From NCBI GenBank assembly GCA_016713735.1, contig JADJOP010000005.1, forward strand, positions 248,001 through 312,000: a stretch of 64,000 bases of DNA, in the 5' to 3' direction. This DNA comes from Bryobacterales bacterium (GTDB lineage Bacteria; Acidobacteriota; Terriglobia; Bryobacterales; Bryobacteraceae). Each line of letters starts with the position of its first letter. Position 1 is the first letter of the stretch. The notes beneath the pieces are model-generated. The model had not been told where the DNA came from. It did no database searches and saw only the letters and a program-made list of their open reading frames with translations. This document shows positions 25,230 through 33,832 of this stretch, piece after piece. The translations under genes were made by a program, and so were the position numbers.

Positions 25230-26023
25230 GCCCGCCGCACCGGCATCGGCACGAAGGCGCTGGTGCGCTCCTGATACCGCCGGTAGGCCTCGCCCTTGGA
25301 ACGCAGGGCCTGCGCCTCGGTGGCCGGAATCCCGGTCACGCGAAACAGGAAGTACAACATCAGGGCCGGTGACAGCCATCCCATCCATCCTCCCGGCGAC
25401 GTTGCGCCATAGAGCGCCCACGCCACCCAGATCAACCATTCAAAGAAGTAGTTCGGGTGCCGCGAGTAGCGCCACAACCCTTCGTCGCAGACGCGGCCTT
25501 TGTTCTCCGCGCGCGACTTGAAACGATGCAATTGCCAGTCGGCGAGGCTTTCGCCGAGCTTGGCCACAACCCACAGGGCCAGCGCCGCCCACTCCACGGC
25601 GCGTATCTCCGGCGCCGGGTTCATGGCCGCGGCCAGAAACGGCAGCGAGAGCAGCACGGCCATCACGGCCTGGAACTCGTAGAAGACGAGAAACCGCAGC
25701 GTTGCGTTGGGCGCCCACTCGCGCCGCAGCTCGACATAGCGTCCCTCTTCGGGATGCCCCCAGATGCGCGTGGTGAAGAGATAGAGCGACAGCCTCAGCC
25801 CGTAGACGATCACTGTCGCCGCCAGCAGCCAGCGGCGTTCGGCCAGACCCTCGCCCATCACGGCGTAGGTGGCCGCCAGCGTGGCCAGCGCCGTCCCCCA
25901 GCCCACGTCGACAATGGCCGCGTTGCGCAGGGGCAGGTGGATCAGCCACAGCACGAACATGAACCCGCACACCAGCGAGAGGCCGGTCAGCACCAGCGGC
26001 AGTGCGGCGTGCCAGTCGATCAC
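25226..26023 (-). CDS. DUF1295 family membrane protein (steroid-reductase/isoprenylcysteine methyltransferase fold)
   Basis: 265 residues with about six to seven membrane spans. The GTG start at 26023 overlaps the DUF2062 stop (GTGA); the longer frame to 26326 is antisense noise. The C-terminal signature GLWRYSRHPNYFFEWLIWVAWALYG followed by EAYRRYQERTSAFVPMP is the diagnostic DUF1295 block, where the conserved RHPNYF motif is thought to bind a nucleotide or SAM cofactor. Proteins of this type co-occur with CFA-like enzymes, suggesting a membrane reductase or methyltransferase acting on modified fatty acids; the activity here is unproven. Confidence 0.88.
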   Translation of the reverse strand: MIDWHAALPLVLTGLSLVCGFMFVLWLIHLPLRNAAIVDVGWGTALATLAATYAVMGEGLAERRWLLAATVIVYGLRLSLYLFTTRIWGHPEEGRYVELRREWAPNATLRFLVFYEFQAVMAVLLSLPFLAAAMNPAPEIRAVEWAALALWVVAKLGESLADWQLHRFKSRAENKGRVCDEGLWRYSRHPNYFFEWLIWVAWALYGATSPGGWMGWLSPALMLYFLFRVTGIPATEAQALRSKGEAYRRYQERTSAFVPMPVRRA

Positions 26024-26469
26024 CGCGCGCTCTCCGCCATGCGCCGCAACGGAGCCACCAGGCCGGCGTAAAGCAATGCGCCCGCCGCGCCGCCCACCAG
26101 CAGCCAGGCCACAATCGCCCGCATCGTTGCCCACCACAAAGTGGCGATGGCGCCCAGCACGTCGGCCTGGATCAGCGCCACGATCGTCTCCACGCTGAGC
26201 GCCGACGCCGGGACGCCGAACAGCCATTCGCCGCAGCGGATGAAGGGAATGAGCAGGGCCAGTTGCAGCGGGTAGGCGACCCAGTTCACCAGTTGAATCG
26301 CCGGCAGGTTCAAGCGCAGCATCCACGCCGCCGCCGTGCAGAGCAGCGTCGTCCAGCCGAGGGCAGGGAAGACGCCCAGCACGAGCCCGACGGCCAGGCT
26401 GAGGGCCAGCTTCTCCGGCGTCACACCGCCCACCAGAAGCTCACGCAGCCTTTCGCGTAAAGAGCGCAT
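26020..26469 (-). CDS. DUF2062 domain membrane protein
   Basis: 149 residues with three to four hydrophobic segments. The conserved opening GVTPEKLALSLAVGLVLGVFPALGWTTLL is the DUF2062 signature, followed by LPAIQLVNWVAYPLQLALLIPF. The function of the family is unknown; it often appears next to lipid or glycan biosynthesis genes. It overlaps its upstream neighbour by 29 nt and the downstream gene by 4 nt, so it belongs to the lipid-modification operon. Confidence 0.85.
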   Translation of the reverse strand: MRSLRERLRELLVGGVTPEKLALSLAVGLVLGVFPALGWTTLLCTAAAWMLRLNLPAIQLVNWVAYPLQLALLIPFIRCGEWLFGVPASALSVETIVALIQADVLGAIATLWWATMRAIVAWLLVGGAAGALLYAGLVAPLRRMAESAR

Positions 26470-26776
26470 CCACGCCTTGCCCCTCCTTGAGCGCCGCCAG
26501 TTGCCACAAAATGTACGCCGACATGGCGATGTTGCCGAGGCCCATCACGAGCAGGAACCACACCAGGCGCGCCGCCCAGCCCCGTTCGCGCCAGGCCAGC
26601 CAGACGTAGAAGGTGAGGAATCCGCAATAGGCGTCAAACAGCGTCGCGATCGTCCAGCGGTCGCCCGCGAACTGCGGCCAGGAGTTCCACACCGCCACCT
26701 GCATCCCGGCCCACGAAGTGACCGCGACCATGGCCGCCAGAATCGCTCCAAACAGCACAAACAACCCGCTTCTCAT
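26441..26776 (-). CDS. DUF1475 family small membrane protein
   Basis: 111 residues from the ATG at 26776 (MRSGLFVLFGAILAAMVAV), preceded by an AGAGG ribosome-binding site. Three membrane segments are visible; the stretch FDAYCGFLTFYVWLAWRE after the first is characteristic of DUF1475. The function is unknown, but the family is commonly found in the same neighbourhoods as DUF1295 and CFA-like methyltransferases. It is the first gene of the minus arm of the divergent island; about 86 nt separate it from the FAD oxidase start. Confidence 0.8.
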   Translation of the reverse strand: MRSGLFVLFGAILAAMVAVTSWAGMQVAVWNSWPQFAGDRWTIATLFDAYCGFLTFYVWLAWRERGWAARLVWFLLVMGLGNIAMSAYILWQLAALKEGQGVDALFTRKAA

Positions 26777-26862
26777 GACGCACCTCTTGTGATGCCGCCC
26801 GCCGCACCTTCCACTCAAGAATTTTCAAACTTCTTTCGGCCTCATTGCATCATCCTAGAGTC

Positions 26863-28113
26863 TTGAACCGCATTGCCGTAGTCGGCGCCGGCATCTCCGG
26901 CATGGCCGCCGCCTACTACCTCAGCCGACAATTCGAAGTCACCCTGTTTGAGCGCGAACCGCGCCTCGGGGGCCATACGCACACGCATCAGATCAAGACC
27001 ACGCTTGGCCCGCGGCCCATCGACACGGGGTTCATCGTCCACAACGAGCACACCTACCCCAATCTGATCCGCCTCTTTGCCGAACTGGGTGTGGAGACCG
27101 AGTGGTCCGATATGAGTTTCTCGGTTTTTTCGCCGCGCACGGGCTATGAGTGGTCGAGCCGCGGCCTTGGTGGATTTCTCGCCAACCCTGCGCATCTCCT
27201 CAACCCGCGCCACCTCAACCTCGGCCGCGAAATTCTCCGCTTCAACCGCTCGGCGCGCGCCCTGCTTGACTCTCCGGCCAACCCCACGCTGGGGGAATAC
27301 GTCGCCGCCGAGGGCTTCGGCGAGTATTTCCGCGAGCGCTATCTGTGGCCGATGGTGGCCGCCGTGTGGTCCACCGCCCCGGCGCGGGTGAACGAGTTCC
27401 CCGCCAAAACGCTCATTCGTTTTCTCGGCAACCACGGCCTGCTGAGCGTCACCGGACAGCCGCGCTGGAAGGTGATCAAGGGTGGCTCCAGCCAGTACAT
27501 CGCCCCGCTCACGGCGCCCTATGCGCAGCGCATCCATCTCAACGCGCGCATCGATGCCATACGCCGTTCGCCCGCCGCCGTCACCATCGCCTGGAATGGC
27601 CGCGTGGAGAGCTTCGATCACGTCGTCTTCGCGTGCCATGGCGACCAGGTGTTGCCCCTGCTGGCCGATGCGACCGAAGCCGAACGCGACGTGCTGGGCC
27701 ACTTCCAGACGAGCGAGAACCCCACCGTCCTGCACACCGACGAGCGCCACCTGCCGCGCCGCGCCGCTGCCCGCGCCTCGTGGAACTACGATATTGACGG
27801 CGCGCAGGCATCCGGAGCGGCCGGAGTCACCGTAACCTACCATATGAACCGCCTGCAGCATATCGAGACGCCGGAGCAATACTGCGTCACGCTCAACGCC
27901 GGCGGGCGCATCGATTCCGGGGCCATCCTCCGCTCGCTCGACTACCGCCACCCGCTCTACACTCACGACGCCGTGGCCGCCCAGCAGCGCTGGAGCGAGA
28001 TCAGCGGCCATAGCCGCACGCACTTCTGCGGCGCATACTGGTTTTATGGGTTCCACGAAGACGGCCTCAACTCCGCCTTGCGCGTCGCCCGCTCACTCGG
28101 AGTGAATTGCTGA
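26863..28113 (+). CDS. FAD-dependent amine oxidase-like protein (NAD/FAD-binding)
   Basis: 416 residues. RIAVVGAGISGMAAAYYLS near the N-terminus is the dinucleotide-binding motif, followed by LFEREPRLGGHTHTHQ and DTGFIVHNEHTYPNLIRLF, typical of the predicted NAD/FAD-binding COG2907 family. The start is probably the TTG at 26863 (MNRIAVVGAG) because the alternative TTG at 26845 adds only six unconserved residues. The family accompanies DUF1365 and CFA synthase genes and is thought to oxidise or desaturate acyl chains. The following ATG lies 2 nt beyond its stop. Confidence 0.88.
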   Translation: MNRIAVVGAGISGMAAAYYLSRQFEVTLFEREPRLGGHTHTHQIKTTLGPRPIDTGFIVHNEHTYPNLIRLFAELGVETEWSDMSFSVFSPRTGYEWSSRGLGGFLANPAHLLNPRHLNLGREILRFNRSARALLDSPANPTLGEYVAAEGFGEYFRERYLWPMVAAVWSTAPARVNEFPAKTLIRFLGNHGLLSVTGQPRWKVIKGGSSQYIAPLTAPYAQRIHLNARIDAIRRSPAAVTIAWNGRVESFDHVVFACHGDQVLPLLADATEAERDVLGHFQTSENPTVLHTDERHLPRRAAARASWNYDIDGAQASGAAGVTVTYHMNRLQHIETPEQYCVTLNAGGRIDSGAILRSLDYRHPLYTHDAVAAQQRWSEISGHSRTHFCGAYWFYGFHEDGLNSALRVARSLGVNC

Positions 28114-28115
28114 CG

Positions 28116-28871
28116 ATGGACTCCGCGCTCTACATCGGCACTCTGCGCCACCGCCGCTTCTCACCGAAACGCCACGAGTTCACCTATCCCGTCTTCCAGG
28201 TATTCCTCGATATTGACCGCATCCCGGAGTTGATGGCCGCCTCGCGCCTCACCTCCTACAACCGCTTCCACTGGGCCGCCTTTCATGAGCGCGACCACCT
28301 GGGCGACCCTGCGCTTCCCCTGCGCCAGCGTCTTGCCGCCGACGCCGCCGCGCACGGCCTTGCGCTGCCCGACGGCCCCATCTTCCTGCTCACCAACCTG
28401 CGCTACCTCGGCTACGTCTTCAACCCGGTCAGCTTTTTTTATTGCTACAACCGCGAGGGCACGCTCGTGCGCGTGATGGCCGAGGTGAACAGCACGTTCG
28501 GTGAGTCGCACAATTACTGGGTCGAACCGCAATCGCGCCAGGCCAAGCAGCTTTTCGTCTCGCCGTTCATGGGCATGGAGCACGACTATCGCTTCCGCCT
28601 CACCACGCCCGGCGCATCGCTCACGGCCCACATGGACGTGCTCACCGGCGATGCGCCACTGCTGGATGCCACGCTCACCCTGGCCCGCCGCCCGTGGTGC
28701 GCCGCTGAAATTCGCCGCGCCCTGCTGCGCTTTCCCATGACCACGGCCAAGGTGACCGCCGCCATCCACTGGGAAGCCCTGAAACTGTGGGCCAAGGGCG
28801 TGCCCGTCTTTTCTCATCCCGCCAAGCCCGCCGCGGCATCTGATACAGGACAGGACCACATCCGCGCATGA
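28116..28871 (+). CDS. DUF1365 family protein
   Basis: 251 residues. SALYIGTLRHRRFSPKRHEF and the central LRYLGYVFNPVSFFYCYN are the hallmarks of DUF1365. A TTG at 28107 would also open the frame, but the ATG at 28116 gives the usual N-terminus. The family always sits with the FAD oxidase and CFA synthase genes; its biochemical role is not established, although it is implicated in lipid metabolism. It overlaps the CFA synthase gene by 4 nt (ATGA at 28868), so its dosage is tied to that enzyme. Confidence 0.9.
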   Translation: MDSALYIGTLRHRRFSPKRHEFTYPVFQVFLDIDRIPELMAASRLTSYNRFHWAAFHERDHLGDPALPLRQRLAADAAAHGLALPDGPIFLLTNLRYLGYVFNPVSFFYCYNREGTLVRVMAEVNSTFGESHNYWVEPQSRQAKQLFVSPFMGMEHDYRFRLTTPGASLTAHMDVLTGDAPLLDATLTLARRPWCAAEIRRALLRFPMTTAKVTAAIHWEALKLWAKGVPVFSHPAKPAAASDTGQDHIRA

Positions 28872-30136
28872 GCAGCTACGCCCAATCCCTTGTTTTCCAA
28901 CTGATGAGCCGCCTCCGCCACGGCTCGCTCACCGTGCTGTGCGGGGGCCAGACGCACGCTTTCGGCGATGCGAACTCCGATCTGCAGGCCGTCATCGAGG
29001 TCCGCAACCCGCGCTTCTTTACGCGCCTGCTGCATGAAGGCGAAACCGGCGCCGGCACGAGCTATCAGGATGGCGACTGGAGTTCGCCCGACCTGGTCGC
29101 CGTCGTTCGCCTGGCCTGCCGCAATATGGGCGCGATCGAGTCGACCAACCTTGTCTGGAGCGCGCTCGGCCGTTTTGTTCAGAAGCTGCGCCACAAGCTG
29201 CGGCCGAACTCGATCGACGGCGCGCGGCAGAACATTGCCGACCACTACGACCTGTCGAACGATCTCTTCCGCCTCTTCCTCGATGAGCGCATGATGTACT
29301 CCAGCGCCGTCTACGACCACGCCGGCCAGTCGCTTGAAGAGGCGCAGTTCAACAAGATTGACCGCATCTGCCGCAAGCTGCAGTTGAAGCCCGGCGATCA
29401 TGTGCTGGAGATCGGCACCGGTTGGGGCGGCTTCGCCCTGCACGCCGCGCGCGAGTACGGCTGCCGTGTGACCACCACCACCATTAGCCGCCAGCAGCAC
29501 GCCTACGCCCAGGCGCTGTTGAGCGAACAGCTTTCCGATCCCTCGCGCGTCACGCTGCTGCTGGAGGACTACCGCAACCTGCGCGGCCGCTTTGACCGCA
29601 TCGTCTCCATCGAGATGTTCGAAGCCGTCGGCCTGCGCTACTACGACGATTTCTTCTCCGCCTGCGACCGCCTGCTGGCCCCGCACGGCGCCATGCTGCT
29701 GCAAACCATCGCCATGCAGGAGCAGCGCTTCGACGCCTACCGCGCCAACGCCGACTGGATCCAGAAGGTCATCTTCCCCGGCGGCGAGTTGGCCTCCATC
29801 CGCCATATCCTGGCTTCGCTCGGCCGCGCCACCACACTCAACCTCGGCCACGCCGAGGACATCGGCCTGAGCTACGCCCTCACGCTCGAAGAGTGGCGAC
29901 GCCGCTTCCTCTCGAAGCTGCCCGAGGTGTTCGCCCTCGGCTTCGACGAACGCTTCGCGCGCACCTGGGAATACTATCTCGCCTACTGCGAAGGGGCCTT
30001 CCGCGAGCGCCACGTGCAGACCTTCCAGCTCCTGTTGACCAAGCACCGCAACCTCGACCGGCTCTTCCACGAGCCGGTGGACGCCCTCAGCGAGCACGCC
30101 CACGCTTGCCCGCCGCGCGCCCGTGCCCGACAATAG
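28868..30136 (+). CDS. cfa: Cyclopropane-fatty-acyl-phospholipid synthase
   Basis: 422 residues, full length. The N-terminal region (about 1-105) holds the lipid-facing domain. DHYDLSNDLFRLFLDERMMYSSAVY near residue 120 is the highly conserved substrate-site block, and VLEIGTGWGGFALHAA the SAM-binding motif; IVSIEMFEAVG and WIQKVIFPGGELAS complete the family pattern. It transfers a methylene from SAM to cis double bonds of membrane phospholipid acyl chains, or a related methylation in this branch. It closes the FAD oxidase-DUF1365-CFA arm. Confidence 0.92.
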   Translation: MSSYAQSLVFQLMSRLRHGSLTVLCGGQTHAFGDANSDLQAVIEVRNPRFFTRLLHEGETGAGTSYQDGDWSSPDLVAVVRLACRNMGAIESTNLVWSALGRFVQKLRHKLRPNSIDGARQNIADHYDLSNDLFRLFLDERMMYSSAVYDHAGQSLEEAQFNKIDRICRKLQLKPGDHVLEIGTGWGGFALHAAREYGCRVTTTTISRQQHAYAQALLSEQLSDPSRVTLLLEDYRNLRGRFDRIVSIEMFEAVGLRYYDDFFSACDRLLAPHGAMLLQTIAMQEQRFDAYRANADWIQKVIFPGGELASIRHILASLGRATTLNLGHAEDIGLSYALTLEEWRRRFLSKLPEVFALGFDERFARTWEYYLAYCEGAFRERHVQTFQLLLTKHRNLDRLFHEPVDALSEHAHACPPRARARQ

Positions 30137-31526
30137 CGGTATTGTGACCGCTGCTGGGCCCGCCACCATCACGCCCGTTTCCCGCGAAGAGCGCATCCCG
30201 GCGCTCGATGCCCTGCGCGGCGTCGCCCTGCTCGGCATCCTGCTGATGAACATCTCGGGCTTCGGCCTGCACACGGCCGCCTATGGCGACCCCACCGTGG
30301 CCGGCGGCGCCGAGGGCTCCAACCTCTGGTTCTGGATCGTCAATCACATCCTGTTCGACGGCAAGATGCGGGCCTTGTTTTCGATGCTCTTCGGCGCCGG
30401 CGTGCTCGTGCTCACCGAACGCGGCGAAGCAAAGGGCGTTCCGATGGCCGACATCTACTACCGCCGCCTGTTCTGGCTGCTGCTGTTCGGCGTCCTGCAC
30501 GCCTACCTGCTGTGGTGGGGCGAGATCCTCTACCCGTACGCGCTCTGCGGCCTCTTCCTCTTCCCGTTCCGCCATGTGCGCCCGAAGCGGCTGCTCATCA
30601 CCGCCGGCATCTGCCTGCTGCTGATGACCGGCTTCTTCGTCGCCGATGCCTTCGACAGGCGCGACCTGTTCGCCAAGGCCGCCCAGGCCGCGCAGTTGCG
30701 CAAGGAAGGCAAGCCGGTCAGCGACGAGTTGAAGAAGCTCGAAGAGAAGCACGCCAACTTCCTGAAAGAAAACAAGCCCACGCCGGCGCAGGTGAAGGAA
30801 GACTCCGCGCGCTGGACCGGCGGCTTCCTCTCCGCCCTCAAGCGCCGCGCCGAAATCGTCGCCGTCTGGCACAGCGTGCCGGTGTATTTTCCCTTCAACT
30901 TCGACCTGTTCGGCATGATGTTCCTCGGCATGGCGCTGTTCCGGCTGGGCGTGCTGAGCGCCGCGCGCAGTGTGAAGTTCTATGCCGTCACGGCGCTGGT
31001 TGGCTACGCGAGCGGCATCCCGCTGCACGCCTACACGGCTTCGCTCGTGGTGAAGAGCGGCTTCGACCCGGTCACCTTGGCCTTCGCCTTCACGCCCTAC
31101 GAGTTCGGCCGCGTAGTTCTCGCGCTGGCCCACCTCAGCGTCCTCATGCTGGTGATGAAGGCCGGACTGCTGCGCTGGCTCACGTCCGCACTGGCCGCCG
31201 TCGGCCAGATGGCCTTCACGAATTACGTGATGCACTCGGTGATCTGCGCCACGTTCTTTTACACGCTCGGCTGGCACGGCAAGCTGCAGCGCATCGAACT
31301 GCTCTACTTCACGCTGGCCATCTGGACCTTCCAACTCATTGCCAGCCCGCTGTGGCTGCGCGCGTTCCGCTTCGGTCCGCTCGAATGGCTGTGGCGCTCG
31401 CTCACCTACTGGAAGCGCCAGCCGTTCCTGCTGGCCGCCGCCGCGGCCGTTCCCGCCGCCTCCGATGCAGCCGCGTCCGACTCCGCCGAACCCGCCTCCG
31501 GCACCGCCGCGGCCGACGGCGAATGA
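30123..31526 (+). CDS. DUF418 (YeiB-like) multi-spanning membrane protein
   Basis: 467 residues with about nine membrane segments. The opening RIPALDALRGVALLGILLMNIS is the heparan-alpha-glucosaminide N-acetyltransferase-like motif of YeiB proteins; the C-terminal block FTNYVMHSVICATFFYTLGW is the DUF418 signature. A hydrophilic loop (about 190-235) separates the halves. The function is unknown, possibly acyl transfer or transport at the inner membrane. The GTG at 30123 overlaps the cfa gene by 14 nt; another GTG at 30144 is possible. It may be translated from the cfa message. Confidence 0.88.
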   Translation: MPDNSGIVTAAGPATITPVSREERIPALDALRGVALLGILLMNISGFGLHTAAYGDPTVAGGAEGSNLWFWIVNHILFDGKMRALFSMLFGAGVLVLTERGEAKGVPMADIYYRRLFWLLLFGVLHAYLLWWGEILYPYALCGLFLFPFRHVRPKRLLITAGICLLLMTGFFVADAFDRRDLFAKAAQAAQLRKEGKPVSDELKKLEEKHANFLKENKPTPAQVKEDSARWTGGFLSALKRRAEIVAVWHSVPVYFPFNFDLFGMMFLGMALFRLGVLSAARSVKFYAVTALVGYASGIPLHAYTASLVVKSGFDPVTLAFAFTPYEFGRVVLALAHLSVLMLVMKAGLLRWLTSALAAVGQMAFTNYVMHSVICATFFYTLGWHGKLQRIELLYFTLAIWTFQLIASPLWLRAFRFGPLEWLWRSLTYWKRQPFLLAAAAAVPAASDAAASDSAEPASGTAAADGE

Positions 31527-31560
31527 TGCCCGGCGCGCGCCCTGACGTTACCATGGTGAG

Positions 31561-32547
31561 TTGAGCGATTCGTTTGCGCCGTTCCGCCCGGTGTTCCGCA
31601 ACCCGCATCTGGCGACGGTCCTCACCAGCTTCTGGCCCCGCCGTTTCGAGGAACGCCGCTTCCCCGTCCAGACGCGCCTCTTCCACACCGAGCCCGGCAC
31701 GCAGGTGCTCATCCATTCTCAGCGCCCGCAAGGCGCGACTCAGCGCCAGCCCGAGCCACGCGGCGAGGTGGTCCTGGTTCACGGGCTGGAGGGCTCCTCG
31801 ATGGCCCCCTACATGCTCTCCATGGCGCAGTCGCTGCTCGATGCCGGCTTCGCCGTCCATCGCACCAACATCCGCAGTTGCGGCGGCACCGAGTTCCTCT
31901 GCTCCACCCTCTACCACGCCGGGCTGACCAAGGACATCTTCAGCATCCTCACTGACCTTGACCGCCAGCGCCGCACGCCCGTCTACCTGGTCGGCTTCTC
32001 TCTCGGCGGCAACCAGTGCCTGAAACTGGCCGGTGAACTCGGCGACGACGCCCACCGCCTGCTGGCCGGCGTGGCCGCCATCTCCGCGCCCATCGATCTC
32101 GCCGCTTGTTGCCGCGCCCTCGCCCGCCCCTCCAACCGCCTCTACCAATGGCGCTTCCTCTCCTCCATGCGCAAACGCCTGCGCCTGCGCCGCCCGGCCA
32201 TCGCCGCCGCGCTGCCCTACGACCGCCTCGACCGCGTCCGCTCCGTTTGGGAGTTCGACCATCTCTTCACCGGGCCCTCGTTCGGTTTTGACGGGGCCGA
32301 GCACTATTACTCCACCCAATCCTCCAACCGCTATCTCGACGCCATCCGCGTTCCCACCCTCGTCATCCAGGCGCAGGACGACCCGATGATTCCCTTCGCC
32401 GTTTTTTCTCACTCCGCCTTCCACACCAACCCGCAACTGACGCTCGCCGCTACAGCCCATGGCGGCCACCTCGGCTTTCTCAGCTCCCGCTCGCCGCGCA
32501 TTTGGGTCGATTCCGCTGTAACGAATTGGATCACTTCGAGAAGTTAG
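31561..32547 (+). CDS. Alpha/beta hydrolase (YheT-like)
   Basis: 328 residues. RNPHLATVLTSFWPRR at the N-terminus, VVLVHGLEGSSMAPYM (oxyanion loop), GFSLGGNQCLKLAGE (nucleophile elbow with Ser) and a C-terminal HGGHLGF (catalytic His) identify the AB hydrolase-4/YheT branch of predicted carboxylesterases. The frame starts with a TTG at 31561, preceded by GGTGAG; no better start is visible. Substrates are probably short esters or lipids; it stands alone between two operons. Confidence 0.88.
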   Translation: MSDSFAPFRPVFRNPHLATVLTSFWPRRFEERRFPVQTRLFHTEPGTQVLIHSQRPQGATQRQPEPRGEVVLVHGLEGSSMAPYMLSMAQSLLDAGFAVHRTNIRSCGGTEFLCSTLYHAGLTKDIFSILTDLDRQRRTPVYLVGFSLGGNQCLKLAGELGDDAHRLLAGVAAISAPIDLAACCRALARPSNRLYQWRFLSSMRKRLRLRRPAIAAALPYDRLDRVRSVWEFDHLFTGPSFGFDGAEHYYSTQSSNRYLDAIRVPTLVIQAQDDPMIPFAVFSHSAFHTNPQLTLAATAHGGHLGFLSSRSPRIWVDSAVTNWITSRS

Positions 32548-32590
32548 CCTTCCGGCGGAACAAAACCCCTCGCGCCGTCGTCTTCATGTT

Positions 32591-33832
32591 GTGCATTCCG
32601 GTGCCTCCTTCGGCGAAGCCGTGCGGGTTGCGTTCGCCTCGCTTCAATCGAGCAAGCTGCGCAGCTTCCTCACCCTGCTCGGCATCATCCTCGCCACGGC
32701 CACGCTGATTGCCGTGATGAGCATCATCCACGGCATGGATGTCTACATCGCCCAGAACGTGAGCGACATGGGGGCCGACGGCTTCCGCGTGGTGCGCATG
32801 GCCTTCATTGGCAACTGGGACGCGAAGAAGTATCTCGAACTGGAGCGGAAGAATCCGCAGTTGAACCGCGAGGAATACGAATTCCTGCGCCAGAAGTCGC
32901 AACTCACGCGCGGCGTGGGCATGATGGTGGGCCGCCGCGGAACGGCGGTGTTCGGCAGCGACAAACTCGAAGATGTGCAACTGCGCGGCTCCACGGCCAA
33001 CGTGGCCGCCATGACCAACGTCCAGATTGAGCTGGGCCGCGCCTTCACCGACATGGAAAACGCGCGCCACGTTCCGGTCTGCATCATTGGCGCCGACCTC
33101 AAGGACGCCTTCTTCCCCCAGGTGGAGCCTGTCGGCAAGTCGATCAAGATCGACGGCCGCCCGTTCACCGTCGTCGGCGTGGCGCGCAAGCAGGGCAGCG
33201 CGTTTGGGCAGTCGCTCGACAGCTTTGCCATGTTCCCCATCGAGGCCTATTTCCGTACCTACGGCTCGCGCATGGGGATCAGCTACGTCCTGCAGGCGCA
33301 ATCCACCGGGCAATTGTTCCAGGCGCAGGAAGAGATTCAACTGCTGCTGCGCGCCTATCGCCAGTTGCGGCCGAAGGAAGAGGACAACTTCATGATCGTG
33401 AGCTCGGATTCGCTGGTTTCGGCCTGGGGCCAGATGACCAGCGCCATCGCCGCCACGGCCATGGCCGTGGTGAGCATCTTCATGGTCGTGGGCGGCGTGG
33501 TGATCATGAACATCATGCTGGCCGTGGTCACCGAGCGCACGCAGGAAATCGGCATCCGCAAGTCGGTGGGCGCGCGGCGGCGCGACATCATGTGGCAGTT
33601 CCTCGTCGAATCGGCCACGCTCTCGGCTGTTGGCGGCGCCATCGGTGTCCTGTTCGCCTTCTGCGTCACGCTGGCCGGCAACGCCTTCACGCCGCTGCCG
33701 ATGTCGATGCCCTGGATCTCGGTCTTCCTGGGCGTCTTCCTCTCGGCCGCGGTCGGCCTCTTTTTCGGCATCTACCCGGCGCATCGCGCCTCCAAGCTCG
33801 ATCCCATCCGGGCCCTGCAGGTGGAACGATGA
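32591..33832 (+). CDS. ABC transporter permease, MacB/FtsX type
   Basis: 413 residues with the MacB_PCD topology: one N-terminal membrane segment (FLTLLGIILATATLIAVMSI), a large extracytoplasmic domain (about residues 50-265) and three C-terminal spans with VVTERTQEIGIRKSVGARRRDI, the cytoplasmic coupling loop of the FtsX superfamily. No ribosome-binding site is convincing at the GTG 32591, so the start is uncertain. It overlaps the next permease by 4 nt, implying a heterodimer. No ATPase gene is present in the window nearby. Confidence 0.88.
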   Translation: MHSGASFGEAVRVAFASLQSSKLRSFLTLLGIILATATLIAVMSIIHGMDVYIAQNVSDMGADGFRVVRMAFIGNWDAKKYLELERKNPQLNREEYEFLRQKSQLTRGVGMMVGRRGTAVFGSDKLEDVQLRGSTANVAAMTNVQIELGRAFTDMENARHVPVCIIGADLKDAFFPQVEPVGKSIKIDGRPFTVVGVARKQGSAFGQSLDSFAMFPIEAYFRTYGSRMGISYVLQAQSTGQLFQAQEEIQLLLRAYRQLRPKEEDNFMIVSSDSLVSAWGQMTSAIAATAMAVVSIFMVVGGVVIMNIMLAVVTERTQEIGIRKSVGARRRDIMWQFLVESATLSAVGGAIGVLFAFCVTLAGNAFTPLPMSMPWISVFLGVFLSAAVGLFFGIYPAHRASKLDPIRALQVER

